DNA of 64,000 bases from Alviniconcha marisindica (GCA_018857735.1 JABMCL010001379.1:400001-464000), one strand, 5' to 3'. Positions 27,807 through 36,795 are shown, counted from the first letter of the stretch. Program-made: numbers and translations. The notes: generated by a model from the sequence alone, not told the origin.

Positions 27807-29425
27807 GGTTCGTGCAAACTCACACTATGATCTCCCTGTCCATAAGGCATGAGCCTGAGGCCAGCTCCGACTTGATCTCTCTCTCTTCCTCGAAGAGCTG
27901 GGTGTGAGAGGTTTCCCACTGCCTGGGTAAGTACGCCTCCACCCCACTGTCGCCCTCCCCCTCCCTTTCTGAAGCCGTCCTCTCCTCTTGTTTCTCTTCC
28001 TCGCTGGACTCCGGTCTGCCGCTGTCGCTGTCTATGGACAATTGGTTTACTAGCTTTTCAGTTTTTGTTTGTTTGTCTGGTTGGTCACCCGTGCTCGAAT
28101 TGCATTCACTAATACCCTGATCTCGCGTGGACCTTCCCCGAAGTATTTTGACGCGCGCATTCAACAACTGCATCTTCTCTTCCGTATTAAACAAAGCTCG
28201 AACTGGTGGGACCATGCTGTCGTAACTGTTTTCGCTGTCTGCAACACTGTCATTTTGGTCTGTTTCTTCATCCGTCAGCATTTTATTTTCTGCTCTTTCC
28301 TGAATTTCTTCCGGGTCCTCTGTGGAGCCAGTAGCATCGCACCCTTGCAGGAGATCGTCAGTCCCCTCATCACTCTGTGGGGTGATCAGCTTGCCCGCAA
28401 TGATCGGTACTTCTCCAATCTGAAGCTGCTTGTCAAATTTCTGTGCAAGCAGTTTGGACGTCTGTGAGGGGATGAACTCAAAGACATAGGACACGCTTCC
28501 AACGTCTGATTTACGATCGCTGTCACCTCTGTCCTCCTCCTCCCCATTGTTTTCCAAAAGAGTGCCAGCCTAGGGACAGAAATGGAAAACATTACTAGCT
28601 ACGATACAATTAAACCTAAACAAGAAGCCATTAAACGCCCAGGCGACATACGTAGTGCACCATCATTATCTATCTAAACACCTCCTTTGACTCTGAAACA
28701 TTCAGATCACCGAAACCGGCATGAACGTGTCAAGGTCAATAAAAGTTATCAGCAGGCAAGTTTGAGACATCTTGCATTATGTAGTCTCTGAGAAAGAGCC
28801 AACTGCCCTTAAATATATTTTTTTATTTTTTTATTTTTTTTAAATCCAGCAAAGGCCCCAGGGAAAGAAACTGACTCATCATTCCAATGACTCTTGCGGT
28901 ACTAATGTTTTTCTGCCAGTCAAAAATTTTAAAAAAATCCCCAAGGAAGCCTTGATATCCAGTATGAAGATAATTGCAGGAACTCAAATCCCTGCTTATT
29001 GTTAACATTAACATTAACTCCAGCCAAACTTACATAGCTTTTAAAGATCAGTGACAACAGCTGTACATTGGACACCACCCAGTCGGCCTGAAACCAAGAA
29101 AAACAGTAGCTGGTGTTCATCTGCCGTGTACTTTGAGTGCCATCATTTGAATGAAAATGGATGGGGAAAAAAGAGCAAAACAAACAAGGTAAACCACCAA
29201 AGCAATATATATATATAAATCTAACTCTGCATTCGTAGAGAATGCAGGGCGAGATTTGAGAATGCAGAACTAGATTTGTGAATGCAGAACTAGATTTGTG
29301 AATGCAGCGTTAGATTTGAGAATGCAGAACTAGATTTGAGAATGCAGAACTAGATTTGAGAATACACAACTAGATTTGAATGCAGGGCTAGATTTGAGAA
29401 TGCAGAACTAGATTTGTATATGTAA

Positions 29426-29500
<75 letters not shown>

Positions 29501-30076
29501 TATGTGTGTACGTGAATGCGTGTGTGTGTGCGTGTGAGAGAGAGGGAGAGAGACAGATACAGAGACAAAGAGAGACAGAGACAGATAATCAGACTGCGAA
29601 CGTGGGAAAGAGTATAAATCAATCAATCAAAATGGTATTTGTATGGCGCACATCCATATGCATTCTAAGCGCCTCACATAATGCAATATTATAATATAAT
29701 GGAACAAATCCCCCAGAGCACTGAGCATTCAAGTTAATGGAATTGTGTGGTATAAAAGTGGACATCATCATCATCATCATCATCATCATACTGCATGCAT
29801 TATTCGTACGTTTGTCGACAACTGAGAGATGCGCCGCAAGTCTTACCTTCTGTGGATGGTTCAACATTTTCAGCACTAGCTTGTCCATCTCAGTCACGAA
29901 GAAGGAACTGAAAACAGCAAATGTATCCATATTAATTTCATTTTCGTGTGCTATCATAGCTTCACATCTGAGAGAAGTGGCATACTCCATACAGGAGAAA
30001 ATAATGTCACCCTCAGCCCCTTTCCAGTTCACATTATTCTGGCCCTACTCTGTCTTTCTCGTTTCACGCACGCACG

Positions 30077-30146
<70 letters not shown>

Positions 30147-30162
30147 AACGCGCGCGCGCGCG

Positions 30163-30210
<48 letters not shown>

Positions 30211-31107
30211 TACCACCTCCATCATACATGAGGAAAAGAGACAGAGAGAGACAGATACAGGGACAGAGACAGACAGACAGACAGACAGAGACAGAGAGGG
30301 GGGGGGGGGAGCGAATAGGATGGAGAGAGGGAGGAAGGGAGAGAGAAAACGAGAGACTGGTGGAGAAAGAGAGAGCCTGGATTCCTACCTGAGTATGGAC
30401 TGCAGTGTGGTGGAGGTTTCCGAGGTCTGGTTGTCATCGTGACAGGTATGAAGAAGGTTTCGCAACAAAAGCAGAGCGTAGTTCAGCAACTCGCTGTCAG
30501 AGGGATGCACCATCTGGTCATCCTGCTAAAAATAAATGGATGCATTCCAGTCAACTCCACCTCGTAACAGCCCTCATAGCAGTGAAAGACTATCCATATG
30601 GAAATCAGACTTTGAAGACATTCGTTACTCTTCACTGCAATCAGCATGTCCAAATAAAGGGCATGAGCGCTCACACAATACCTGCTAACCTAAACACAGT
30701 GGTCTGTGTATAGAGCAGAGTCCTACTAATGCCATGCACACAAAGTATTATTTGAAGCAAAAAATAAATATAAAAATTAAAAAAAGAACAAGAAGAAAAA
30801 GAAGTAACGATGAGATGGTGGACAAGCGTTCCAAGAGTTCAGACAGTTGCTGTACCATAATAATGTATTTCTAATGCACCGAATCCATCTATGAATATAC
30901 ATGTGTGATGCCCAAAGCGCTATACATGAAACATTACGATACACAACCTAACTGAACAATGCATTGCATATCTCACTCTATCCCTCCCCTCCCCTCCCCT
31001 GCATCCACACACGGGCACACACGCACACCCACACCCATAAATCTTCCAACCCCTCGCTTCCCCCTCTCTCCCAGTCTCTCCCCCCTCAAAAAATGTTTCT
31101 AAAAATT

Positions 31108-31180
<73 letters not shown>

Positions 31181-32699
31181 CGTATGTCGTGTGACAGATG
31201 ACTCACTCTGGTCAGAGCCTTTTCCATTGCGCAGTGAAGACTGCTGAAGAAGTCCAGTTTGGAACAGCAGGTCTTGGCCCTGCTGACGAGGGTGTTGATT
31301 TCTCGCTGACACTGCTCCCCCAGCGGAACCCCCAGCTGGACAAACACCTCCAGTGGCTGTGTCAGGTTGGCCAGTAGTCTGTGAAACAAACAATCATCAG
31401 TAAAAACACTGTTAGTCTTCATTCCCCAGCTGGGCAAACACCTCCAGTGGCTGTCAGGTTGCCAGTAGTCTGTCAAACAGTCATCAGTAAATGATGATGA
31501 TGATGAAGTGATGCTTAATGTCCTCAGATGTCGGCTGACATATTAGGGACAAGCTGTGACCAATGCCGAAGCATGGTTCAATGTTGCTTTACGTCCACAG
31601 AAACCGTAAGGCTCAATAGGACGGAAAGCTCAGGACAGTCACCTTGACTTTCACACAGCTCCTGAACTCTGCCAGCTTGAACATGTTGTTGATCACTTTT
31701 ATGCAGCGCCGCCATTCTCCGCTCTTGAACAGACTCCCTGCGTTCTCCTTCAAACTATCCATTCTCTTTCAAACTATCCTTTCACTTACCGAAGTGAACG
31801 GGCGATAATGTCTTCATCTGTGCAGCGTATGATAAGTGGTACCAGGTCCTGCACACACATGAAATAAACAAGTCATATTTCAGTCAAGAAGCGGTAAGCG
31901 TGTGACACCAAAAGCACGTTTTTAAATTCTGCAGGAGATGAAGTATTAGTGGACTGCGGCATAGTCTTATGGCTGATTGTTTATACCGCCCCGATGTCGG
32001 TGACTTTAATGTAAAGCTGGTGGTCACAGCTGCGTTCTGTGCCGTTCCATTTCTTTGCCTGTGCCTTCCGATGGTGCCAGTCACCCAGCAGCCATTTCTG
32101 GCAGAATCAACATATAATAATAAAAATAAAGGAAATTTGTAAAGCGCCTACCCAGCGGCTCAAAGGCGCTGAACAAACATAACACACGTAACATACAATG
32201 AGATGGAAAATATTATCCACAATTTAACAAAAGCTAACACATAATGTACAGATCAACAAGGGTTCAAAACTAACTATGTGCAAAACCTGAAAAGTTGACC
32301 CATGACTTATTTTGCGTAGTGTGCACTGGCAATGACAACCTACCTTCTCCACAAATTTGTCAAGAGCCAGTTTCCGGCGGCCATTTCTCAGTTTGGGGTC
32401 CTCTCGGAGCACCATCTCGATCATGTCATCCAGGACAGCTGCACACAGAACATGTTATATAGGACTACATATTTTGCATATTATAATAACGAAATGTTTA
32501 CAAAACGCGGACCTCTAAGAGAAAAATAGAGGTCGGTGCGCTGTACGAAATTCAAATGTAGACTACATCCACGTGGAGACAGCTCAAGCAGAAAACGACA
32601 ATAACAATGACTACAAGCAATTCAAATCACAAAGAACTTAACAGGCAAGACCTACATTACACACACATACACACGCACGCACGTGCCCACATGAAGGCA

Positions 32700-32776
<77 letters not shown>

Positions 32777-35125
32777 AGTGAAACAATATCCGCTGCCAGT
32801 CCCTTTGGCTTTACTGTTTTTCTCACCGGTATAATGATCGTGCATAATGAACAAGGTGTAATCTTCTTTGCTATATGTAAAAAGACGGCAGTGCTGGCAC
32901 TGAGATTATTTCACAGTGTCATCTTAAAACACGGAAGAGTGGAATGGGAAGCTCAGACTGCAAAGTGTTAATGTTGGACAGCCACCTTGGAAGACTCCGG
33001 TGTTGACTGTTGTGGACATGCCGGAGACAAGGCACCGAGCTATCAGACTGGCGGGACAGGCAACCACCACAAGTGGCTTGCGACTCAGAAGAGCGACATG
33101 TTTTGGAACCCAGACTACCTGCGGGCACAAACTAATGACAAGGCAGAAAGAGCAAGAGAACTAGGCAGATAAACGAGACAGGATAGTTAATTAGTTAGCA
33201 AGACCTGTCAAACGCACCGGGTCACCTCAGGACGATCAAACGCCGGGATATTTCAAAACCCTTCTCCTATACGTAAAGCCTTTCCAAGCCACTCGCACTC
33301 AAATTTCCAGGGGTAAATAGAAGACAACAAAATATACGCAATTATACATAACACAAACAGTCAAAATTCAAAAAAATCTAATGTGTGCATCTTTTAAGCA
33401 ACTGTGTGACCTATGTTCCTTACTGGATAAATGGCAGGTCCTTATTTCTTTATTTAGACATTCTATTTTGTGTGGGTCGGAAACCGCGTCATAATTATGG
33501 ATGTGCGCATGGCGCCGCGCAGCACGTGTCTATTTTGCGTCTCCTTGGAGACACGCTTGAAATAGCACGTGACACACGTGCCTCTCGCCATCACGTGGTC
33601 GCTGCTGACGTATGACAACTTTCCGCGTGCGGAATTTATGCTCCCGAACGCTTGCCCGCGGACAGCAATAGCATTCCAGTCCCATTTATTCAGGGTTTCA
33701 TAGCGTTAGATTCTCCTTACTGTCGGCAATTTAAAGACGACGTTAAAATAAATAAACTTTTGCCAAGGAACACAGAAACATGATGTTTTGTTGTTGTTGT
33801 TGTTGTTGTTTTGTTTTTGTTGTTGGTAGTGCTTCTTGCTTGTGTGTGTGTTGTGTTGTGTGTGGTGTGTGTGTGTGTGTGTGTGTGTGTTAATCGAGCG
33901 TGAAACTGTTGCGGTGGATGATAAGGGGTAATCAGATCTGCAACAGAAAATCCCCCCAATCCCCAAGGGAATCTCGGGAGAATGGTGTTCTTTAGAGCGC
34001 TGTCGGTGGATCAAGGTCCAGTCAGACCGCACGTAGGCCACTAACGAGCAGAGTCCTCCAAGGAATCTCTTGGTTCATGAAGGAAATTTTACACATGGTG
34101 CATAAAACGTCCACACAAAAATTTGCCGTTCATAATTAACAGTATCATAATAATAAACAGATATGACTAAACAAAAAATCCATAATACAAATATCACATG
34201 AGAAAACATGTCCCTCTTAGTCGCTTTCATACTTCATCCCTTTAGCTTCGAAACCACTCCTTTTCTTTTTCTTCTTCCTTTCTATTGCTTTCATGCTTCA
34301 TTTTCTCCCAACTACAAAACCTCTCTCTCTCTCTTTTAAAAAAAAAAAATTTTTTTTAAACTTTCATATTTTATTCCGTTAGCTTCGAAACCTCTGTCTT
34401 TCTTCGCCAGCCTCCCGTCTTTTCGTGTTCATAATTTATTTCCTTCCAGCATTAAAACCTGTCTCTCTCTCTTTTTTTCTTCTTCTTCTTTTTCTTCCTT
34501 CTCATCACTTTGTTGCTGCTTTCATAATTCATTTCCTTCCAGCTTGAAAACCTATCCTTTTTCTTCTCGCTTTCACACTGCATTCGCTTCGTGCTTGAAA
34601 ACCTCCTTTTTCTTCTTCTTTCTTACCTCTTTCATACTTTATTCACTTCCAACTTTTTTCTTCTTTCTTATCGCTTTTATATTTCAGGGCTGATAAAAAG
34701 TTGAAGAGGGGGAAAAAAGAAGCTGGAAGGGGGCCAGCTTCAAAACCTCTCCTTTTTCCTTCAACTTCGTCTTTTTATCCGCCCTGTTTGATTCGGCTAC
34801 AGCTTCAACAAAAGTTGATATGTTACAAATAAATTATAGTAGGTACTGAACCGAACGGCAAAGAAAGTTACAGAAAAACAACAACTAGCCAACCAACCAA
34901 AACAAAAATCTTAACACTGTCATGTTTTGCTTTTGTGATGTGACTTTACAGTTCCACAAAGAGTAAAATTATCACTCTTTGCGTTAACTGAAATTGGTGT
35001 AACTTGTATGTAAAGAAAAGCACATTCTCACCTTGACAGTTATCTGCAGGCAGGTAGATGTCTTCCACAAGGCAGACAAGGCCTCCGTTTGCCGAGCTGT
35101 ATGGTTCCATTAAATTCCACTCCAT
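12868..35125 (-). CDS. tim: timeless, circadian clock protein (21 coding exons)
   Basis: Insect-type TIMELESS binds PERIOD and CRYPTOCHROME in the negative limb of the circadian clock and moves between cytoplasm and nucleus (family knowledge). Exons, 5' to 3' on the minus strand: 35125-35032, 32438-32344, 31848-31790, 31378-31207, 30522-30389, 29907-29847, 29087-29034, 28569-27824, 27363-27294, 26774-26662, 25487-25374, 24407-24304, 23431-23242, 22028-21830, 20652-20519, 19346-19202, 18147-18073, 17802-17631, 16614-16555, 16040-15837, 12992-12868. All introns are GT-AG, phases agree, and the sum is 3120 nt (1039 residues). Order: N-terminal repeats (1-223), an acidic serine-rich linker (224-471), a second repeat block (472-780), C-terminal conserved blocks (781-1020). 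Diagnostic stretches follow Drosophila TIM: DLRRLFVLLL, LRDLIYTNH, MTVMYHIAGD, LPILKTFSEMW, QWLQDQLLEAAYV, KSIPLV and FPADA. It is shorter than fly TIM (about 1400), mainly in the linker and tail. Splice sites are inferred by eye. Confidence 0.93.
14100..14520 (+). mobile_element. LINE fragment (inter-domain region)
   Basis: KAEQACYSARIQSSTTCKQL and, further on, SAPAKSC with FTEKT-like text in shifted frames. This resembles the stretch between endonuclease and RT of CR1/Jockey-type LINEs. A matching inverted piece lies near 24.92-25.01 kb. Confidence 0.5.
15017..15345 (+). mobile_element. L1/Tx1-like LINE fragment in tim intron 20
   Basis: FDSISWSFI, FGPGIKKGIKTFYKNASTCV and GGRQGGPLSPYL are RT motifs of the same class as the 22-23 kb fragment. 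Truncated at both ends. Confidence 0.7.
15483..15578. repeat. (CT)n followed by poly(C)
   Basis: Compound simple repeat in tim intron 20. Confidence 0.97.
15837..16040 (-). CDS. tim: tim exon 20
   Basis: DKSIPLVTVNEEED, LLQGLGLFPADA and FCRIPQFLTPAQLLSKAQQL match fly QKSIPVVQWNNEQ, LLHKLGIQLPADA and [20 protein letters not shown]. Ends in phase 1 at GTGAGT. Confidence 0.95.
16555..16614 (-). CDS. tim: tim exon 19
   Basis: 60-nt exon encoding NNKYRVHVEEPLARFHE, matching fly EGDHIMEPVAYHC. Its acceptor (CTTCCAG) lies in the first unit of a 32-33 bp tandem array that fills the preceding intron end. Ends in phase 1 at GTAAGT. Confidence 0.87.
16610..17115. repeat. 32-33 bp minisatellite next to tim exon 19
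   Basis: About 15 copies of a unit with CACCTGGAAGTATCGGTC and AATAACTGTAATC. On the tim strand each unit reads CTTCCAGGTGTGATTAC, so it repeats the exon 19 acceptor. Confidence 0.9.
17115..17550 (+). mobile_element. LINE fragment (RT 3' part) in tim intron 18
   Basis: INRNKTEAMWLSSLK followed by RQLKILGILF is the region after the RT catalytic box of L1/Tx1-like elements. Several stops; directly follows the 32-bp minisatellite. Confidence 0.6.
17631..17802 (-). CDS. tim: tim exon 18
   Basis: Opens with the basic run GKAKKRRM, a plausible nuclear localisation signal. It then has HVQWLQDQLLEAAYVRL, matching fly HLLWLQRILIECCFVKL. Ends in phase 1 at GTCAGT. Confidence 0.92.
18073..18147 (-). 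CDS. tim: tim exon 17
   Basis: 75-nt exon, phase 0 at both ends. VMIHLLQDGGLEEHQMEALF fits fly [20 protein letters not shown]. The donor GTTGGT is weaker than its neighbours. Confidence 0.85.
19202..19346 (-). CDS. tim: tim exon 16
   Basis: GLTEEEQDLLFTW...VDDLVARLHSHG follows fly SWSQEEMDTLYWYYV..DIVGKIVQLFSNNG, the Myb/SANT-like segment of the family. Ends in phase 0 at GTAAGA. Confidence 0.9.
20519..20652 (-). CDS. tim: tim exon 15
   Basis: FKDLVKFTLETFMSMAFKDP matches fly WSDLIEYVIHKFMNTP. The exon ends in an acidic DVDSDSSS stretch, in phase 2 at GTGAGT. Confidence 0.9.
21830..22028 (-). CDS. tim: tim exon 14
   Basis: VMQKYGRMLEQYNTNNELLN, then TVMYHIAGD and LPILKTFSEMW, matching fly VMHYYGILLEDFNNNGEFVN, MMHHIGGD and IILKTYSRIW. 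Ends in phase 0 at GTAAGT. Confidence 0.95.
22130..23045 (+). mobile_element. L1/Tx1-like LINE fragment in tim intron 13
   Basis: RT pieces NWRPISLLNVVFKISSS, LPSLINEDQTGFVSNRYI and GLLICIDFEKAFDSVDW lie on the plus strand. They are split by frame changes, a local duplication (22560-22690) and a (TA)n run at 22832-22898. Non-functional. Confidence 0.75.
23242..23431 (-). CDS. tim: tim exon 13
   Basis: DLRRLFVLLLHSH and LRDLIYTNHNYLLLL match the fly DLRCLFVLLLRRF and LQDLVVTNHILLLIL blocks almost residue for residue. This is the clearest single piece of evidence for the circadian TIM type. Ends in phase 2 at GTGAGT. Confidence 0.95.
23669..23930 (-). mobile_element. LINE RT fragment, minus strand
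   Basis: SARNLGFILDSKLSVKKHV and FKHSSSVRRILTDDAAKTL are a common CR1/Jockey-type RT tail. It lies in tim intron 12, between exons 12 and 13. Truncated. Confidence 0.7.
24225..24310 (-). repeat. triplicated tail and donor of tim exon 12
   Basis: Short imperfect tandem duplication on the tim strand. Each copy has a GGAGATTACATGCAC-like segment followed by CA(A)A|GTAAGTCACAA. All copies stay in the exon 12 frame. Confidence 0.8.
24304..24407 (-). CDS. tim: tim exon 12 (with three possible donors)
   Basis: RLHLVVCTLNQLFDVIL matches fly RRMHLVVTAIREFLQAI. The acceptor follows a TG run. The donor used in the model is GTAAGTC after 24304. Two further copies of the exon tail plus donor follow, allowing ends at 24274 (+30 nt) and 24235 (+69 nt) in the same phase and without a stop. 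Confidence 0.88.
24435..24620. repeat. dispersed repeat family R5
   Basis: GTTAGTTCATTCTTGGATTT, CGCATAGGGTCACCTCAGG and AAATCACAAGTTTGTCTAAT. Related copies at 25916-26130, 33186-33375 and 50830-50960. A related head (GCCCAGTCAACC..GGTTATATCA) occurs at 5965, 9140, 14865 and, reversed, 40031-40075. SINE-like. Confidence 0.65.
25374..25487 (-). CDS. tim: tim exon 11
   Basis: Encodes YLLNLDVFGFLTYQGY, which fits fly ILTYDVLSYLTYEGV. Ends in phase 2 at GTGAGT. Confidence 0.9.
26225..26560. repeat. 47-bp minisatellite in tim intron 10
   Basis: Seven near-identical copies of TCAGTTGAGGTGCAATATCT followed by CAGTATGATGTGAGTCTATC. It ends about 100 bp before exon 10. Confidence 0.92.
26662..26774 (-). 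CDS. tim: tim exon 10
   Basis: SFFMWTVGFFLSFAR matches fly SHFFWLVTYFLKFA. TTTTCAG acceptor and GTGAGC donor; ends in phase 2. Confidence 0.92.
27126..27207. repeat. (CT)n microsatellite
   Basis: Simple repeat in tim intron 9, about 90 bp beyond the exon 9 donor. Confidence 0.95.
27294..27363 (-). CDS. tim: tim exon 9
   Basis: MRTFATDIVCSGLNNLVESL matches fly KEFTVDFLLKGYSYLVEEL and opens the second repeat block. Ends in phase 0 after ATG at GTAAGT. Confidence 0.9.
27752..27804. repeat. (CA)n next to tim exon 8 donor
   Basis: Reads (TG)n on the tim strand, starting 19-20 nt after the donor. Confidence 0.95.
27824..28569 (-). CDS. tim: tim exon 8 (acidic linker)
   Basis: Large 746-nt exon encoding residues 224-471. 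The sequence is acidic and serine-rich (repeated EEE, SDSE and SSEEEK tracts) with a short basic patch ARVKILRGRSTR. It sits where fly TIM has its acidic, serine-rich loop between the two repeat blocks, a region linked in flies to PER contact, phosphorylation and nuclear entry. There is no residue-level alignment to the fly linker. It is assigned by position, a continuous frame and correct phase. The donor (GTGAGT) is followed within about 20 nt by a (TG)n run on the transcribed strand. Confidence 0.88.
29034..29087 (-). CDS. tim: tim exon 7
   Basis: 54-nt exon, 18 codons. WVVSNVQLLSLIFKSY matches fly FWGVTMVQLIALIYKDQ. Phase 0 at both ends; GTAAGT donor. Confidence 0.87.
29221..29415. repeat. 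20-bp minisatellite in tim intron 7
   Basis: About nine copies of AATGCAGAACTAGATTTGAG with single changes, followed directly by (TG)n. Confidence 0.9.
29429..29540. repeat. (TG)n-(AG)n microsatellite
   Basis: Tim intron 6-7 region; adjoins the 20-bp minisatellite. Confidence 0.95.
29847..29907 (-). CDS. tim: tim exon 6
   Basis: 61-nt exon encoding SFFVTEMDKLVLKMLNHPQK, matching the fly IQSIDKLLLYLMTCPQ helix. Ends in phase 0 at GTAAGA. Confidence 0.88.
30074..30310. repeat. (CA)n, (CG)n and (GA)n compound repeat
   Basis: Tim intron 5. Two CA runs flank a CG core, then purine-rich repeats. Confidence 0.95.
30389..30522 (-). CDS. tim: tim exon 5
   Basis: YALLLLRNLLHTCHD matches fly NCLLLLRNILHIPE, one of the best conserved N-terminal blocks. 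TTTAGCAG acceptor and GTAGGA donor; ends in phase 2. Confidence 0.92.
31111..31175. repeat. (CA)n next to tim exon 4 donor
   Basis: Reads (TG)n on the tim strand, starting about 31 nt after the donor. Confidence 0.95.
31207..31378 (-). CDS. tim: tim exon 4
   Basis: LLANLTQPLEVF matches the ILVNLTVP motif shared by TIM and TIMEOUT. The exon continues through EINTLVSRAKTCCSKLDFF. Ends in phase 0. A long (TG)n run on the transcribed strand begins about 31 nt after the donor. Confidence 0.92.
31493..31675 (+). repeat. dispersed repeat family R1 (tim intron 3)
   Basis: Starts in a GAT run, then AGTGATGCTTAATGTCCTCA, GACATATTAGGGACAAGC and CACACAGCTCCTGAACT. Confidence 0.75.
31790..31848 (-). CDS. 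tim: tim exon 3
   Basis: Short 59-nt exon. DLVPLIIRCTDEDIIARSL matches the fly SDLIPLLENAKDDAVLESV block. Ends in phase 2 at GTAAGT. Confidence 0.88.
32344..32438 (-). CDS. tim: tim exon 2
   Basis: Residues 32-63, with TGTGCAG acceptor and GTAGGT donor. AVLDDMIEMV...EDPKLRNGRRKLAL aligns with the fly ALAILEEINYKL..EDQTLRTFRRAIG block. Ends in phase 0. Confidence 0.9.
32699..32771. repeat. (CA)n microsatellite
   Basis: Tim intron 1, about 260 bp before exon 2. Confidence 0.95.
33500..33660. promoter_or_regulatory. E-box cluster in tim intron 1
   Basis: Four perfect CACGTG sites at 33523, 33566, 33575 and 33592 in a GC- and CpG-rich stretch. Two are separated by only 3 bp. CLOCK:CYCLE/BMAL1 heterodimers bind CACGTG in clock promoters, including tim of flies (family knowledge). 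The site lies 1.4-1.6 kb downstream of the coding start, inside intron 1, so it could be an intronic enhancer or an internal promoter. Function is inferred from motif density and location. Confidence 0.55.
34200..34800. repeat. degenerate CT-rich tandem repeat in tim intron 1
   Basis: A pyrimidine-rich unit of roughly 60-90 bp is repeated imperfectly. Each copy has a form of TTTCATACTTCATTC, then CTTCGAAACC or CTTGAAAACC, then a CTTTTTCTTCTT tract. No coding frame is shared between copies. Confidence 0.6.
35032..35125 (-). CDS. tim: tim exon 1 (start codon)
   Basis: Encodes residues 1-31 and ends in phase 1 at a GTGAGA donor. It opens MEWNLMEP, comparable to MDWLL in fly TIM, and ends in VEDIYLPADNC, comparable to LEGDTY. 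An in-frame upstream ATG exists at 35164. The MEWN start is preferred because both the fly protein and the second copy at 60657 begin there. Confidence 0.9.
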
Positions 35126-35673
35126 TCTGTCTTTCAATGGGATGTCCAACAAAACAATGGTCACTTTGCTTCTTAGTCACGTAGCGCCTGAAGTGTAAGA
35201 GTTGAAAGTACAGTTCACTTGATTTGACGATGCACACTCAAAGCAGCTGACACTCTCGCGCCAGACATTTGATGAGAACTAACCAGCACAGTGGCGAACT
35301 TTGGGTAATGACAGAAGAGAGGTTGGCGTTTGGAGCTCATTGCGAGGCTGCTGCCACACCATTGGCCAACGTCGACGCTAGGCTGCGGAAGCTCCTCCTC
35401 CACCGAACAGCTACATAATATATATATAGATATATACTTCCTGAAATACGCAAAAAGAGACCAATGGAATTGGACCACCAGCTTTGATGTTAAACATAAC
35501 AACATAAATAACAATAACAATATACTTTATTCATCCCAGCGGGAAATTAGAACTGTCGTTCGATCTTATACATTAACGCACGACAAAGAACTTAATTTTG
35601 GACTTAATAATTCAAAATCATGAAACACATACACACGTACACACTCTTAGACCACCCCCCCCCCTTCTCTGAA

Positions 35674-35675
<2 letters not shown>

Positions 35676-35740
<65 letters not shown>

Positions 35741-35752
35741 GAGAGAGAGTGA

Positions 35753-35840
<88 letters not shown>
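35676..35840. repeat. (TG)n microsatellite upstream of tim
   Basis: Two runs split by (GA)n, 0.55-0.7 kb upstream of the coding start. Confidence 0.95.
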
Positions 35841-35841
<1 letters not shown>

Positions 35842-36016
35842 CTGACTTGCTGCCAAAGCGCTTAAATTGATTTTGGAAAGTCTTGGTCAGTAGATCTTTT
35901 TGAAATTAATTTCCTAGCCAGTTCAGACCGGATCCACTCCCGTACTAATGCTTTTGATTTCGTGACCTCTCTCATCGGTCCATGCCATGCGTATCAAAAC
36001 AAAAGAGGGCCCTGTT

Positions 36017-36356
36017 GCAGCACGTTTCAAGTTGTCACTCACTGCCTGCACGTTTTGTTCACTGCCTGCACGTTTTGTCACTCCGGCACGTTTTGTTACT
36101 CCGGCACGTTTTGCCACTCCGGCACGTTTTGTCACTCCGGCACGTTTTGCCACTCCGGCACGTTTTGCCACCCCGGCACGTTTTGTCACTCCGGCACGTT
36201 TTGCCACTCCGGCACGTTTTGTCACTCCGGCACGTTTTGCCGGCACGTTTTGTCACTCCGGCACGTTTTGCCACTCCGGCACGTTTTGCCACTCCGGCAC
36301 GTTTTGCCACTACGTCGTAACAAAACGTGCCGAAAGGTCCACTCGCTGCACGTTTT
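36017..36356. repeat. 18-bp minisatellite carrying CACGTT, upstream of tim
   Basis: About 17 copies of GGCACGTTTTGCCACTCC or close variants (TGTCACTCC, TGCCACCCC), with one copy inverted near 36325. The open frames through it are repeat artefacts. Each unit holds CACGTT, the non-canonical E'-box form. It lies about 0.9-1.2 kb upstream of the tim start codon. Confidence 0.85.
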
Positions 36357-36478
36357 GTCACCGCTTCGCCAGCAGCACTATAATCTATATTTCCCTCCCC
36401 TTGATGTGTACCAATGTGCATGTTTGAGTGTGTGCGCGCGCGCACGTGTCACTTGTGTGTTTGTGAGTGTGTGCCCGC

Positions 36479-36483
<5 letters not shown>

Positions 36484-36550
<67 letters not shown>
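36484..36550. repeat. (TG)n microsatellite
   Basis: Lies between the CACGTT array and a SINE. Confidence 0.95.
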
Positions 36551-36607
36551 ATTTATCCGTGGCAGTGCGCGCACGCGGCCGCGAATGTGTTATCGTGTAT
36601 TGTGTTG

Positions 36608-36795
36608 TGTATTTGTATGGAGGTTGGGGAAGAGACCACCAGAATGACTTCTGCATTAAGGAGGGCAAAGTCACAAGACAGTGTCCACAAACCACAACCT
36701 TTTTTGAAGAGAAAAGACAGCCGAAGCGGTATGGAACCGAGGTCCTTCCGCTTACCAGCCTAACGCCTTACCGCTAGGCCAAACCGGCTCACAGG
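36608..36795 (-). mobile_element. tRNA-derived SINE, second family
   Basis: Reversed, it begins TGAGCCGGTTTGGCCTAGCG and GGTAAGGCGTTAGGC, with a box B-like GGTTCCATACC. Related copies lie at 45715 and 56860. Confidence 0.65.
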
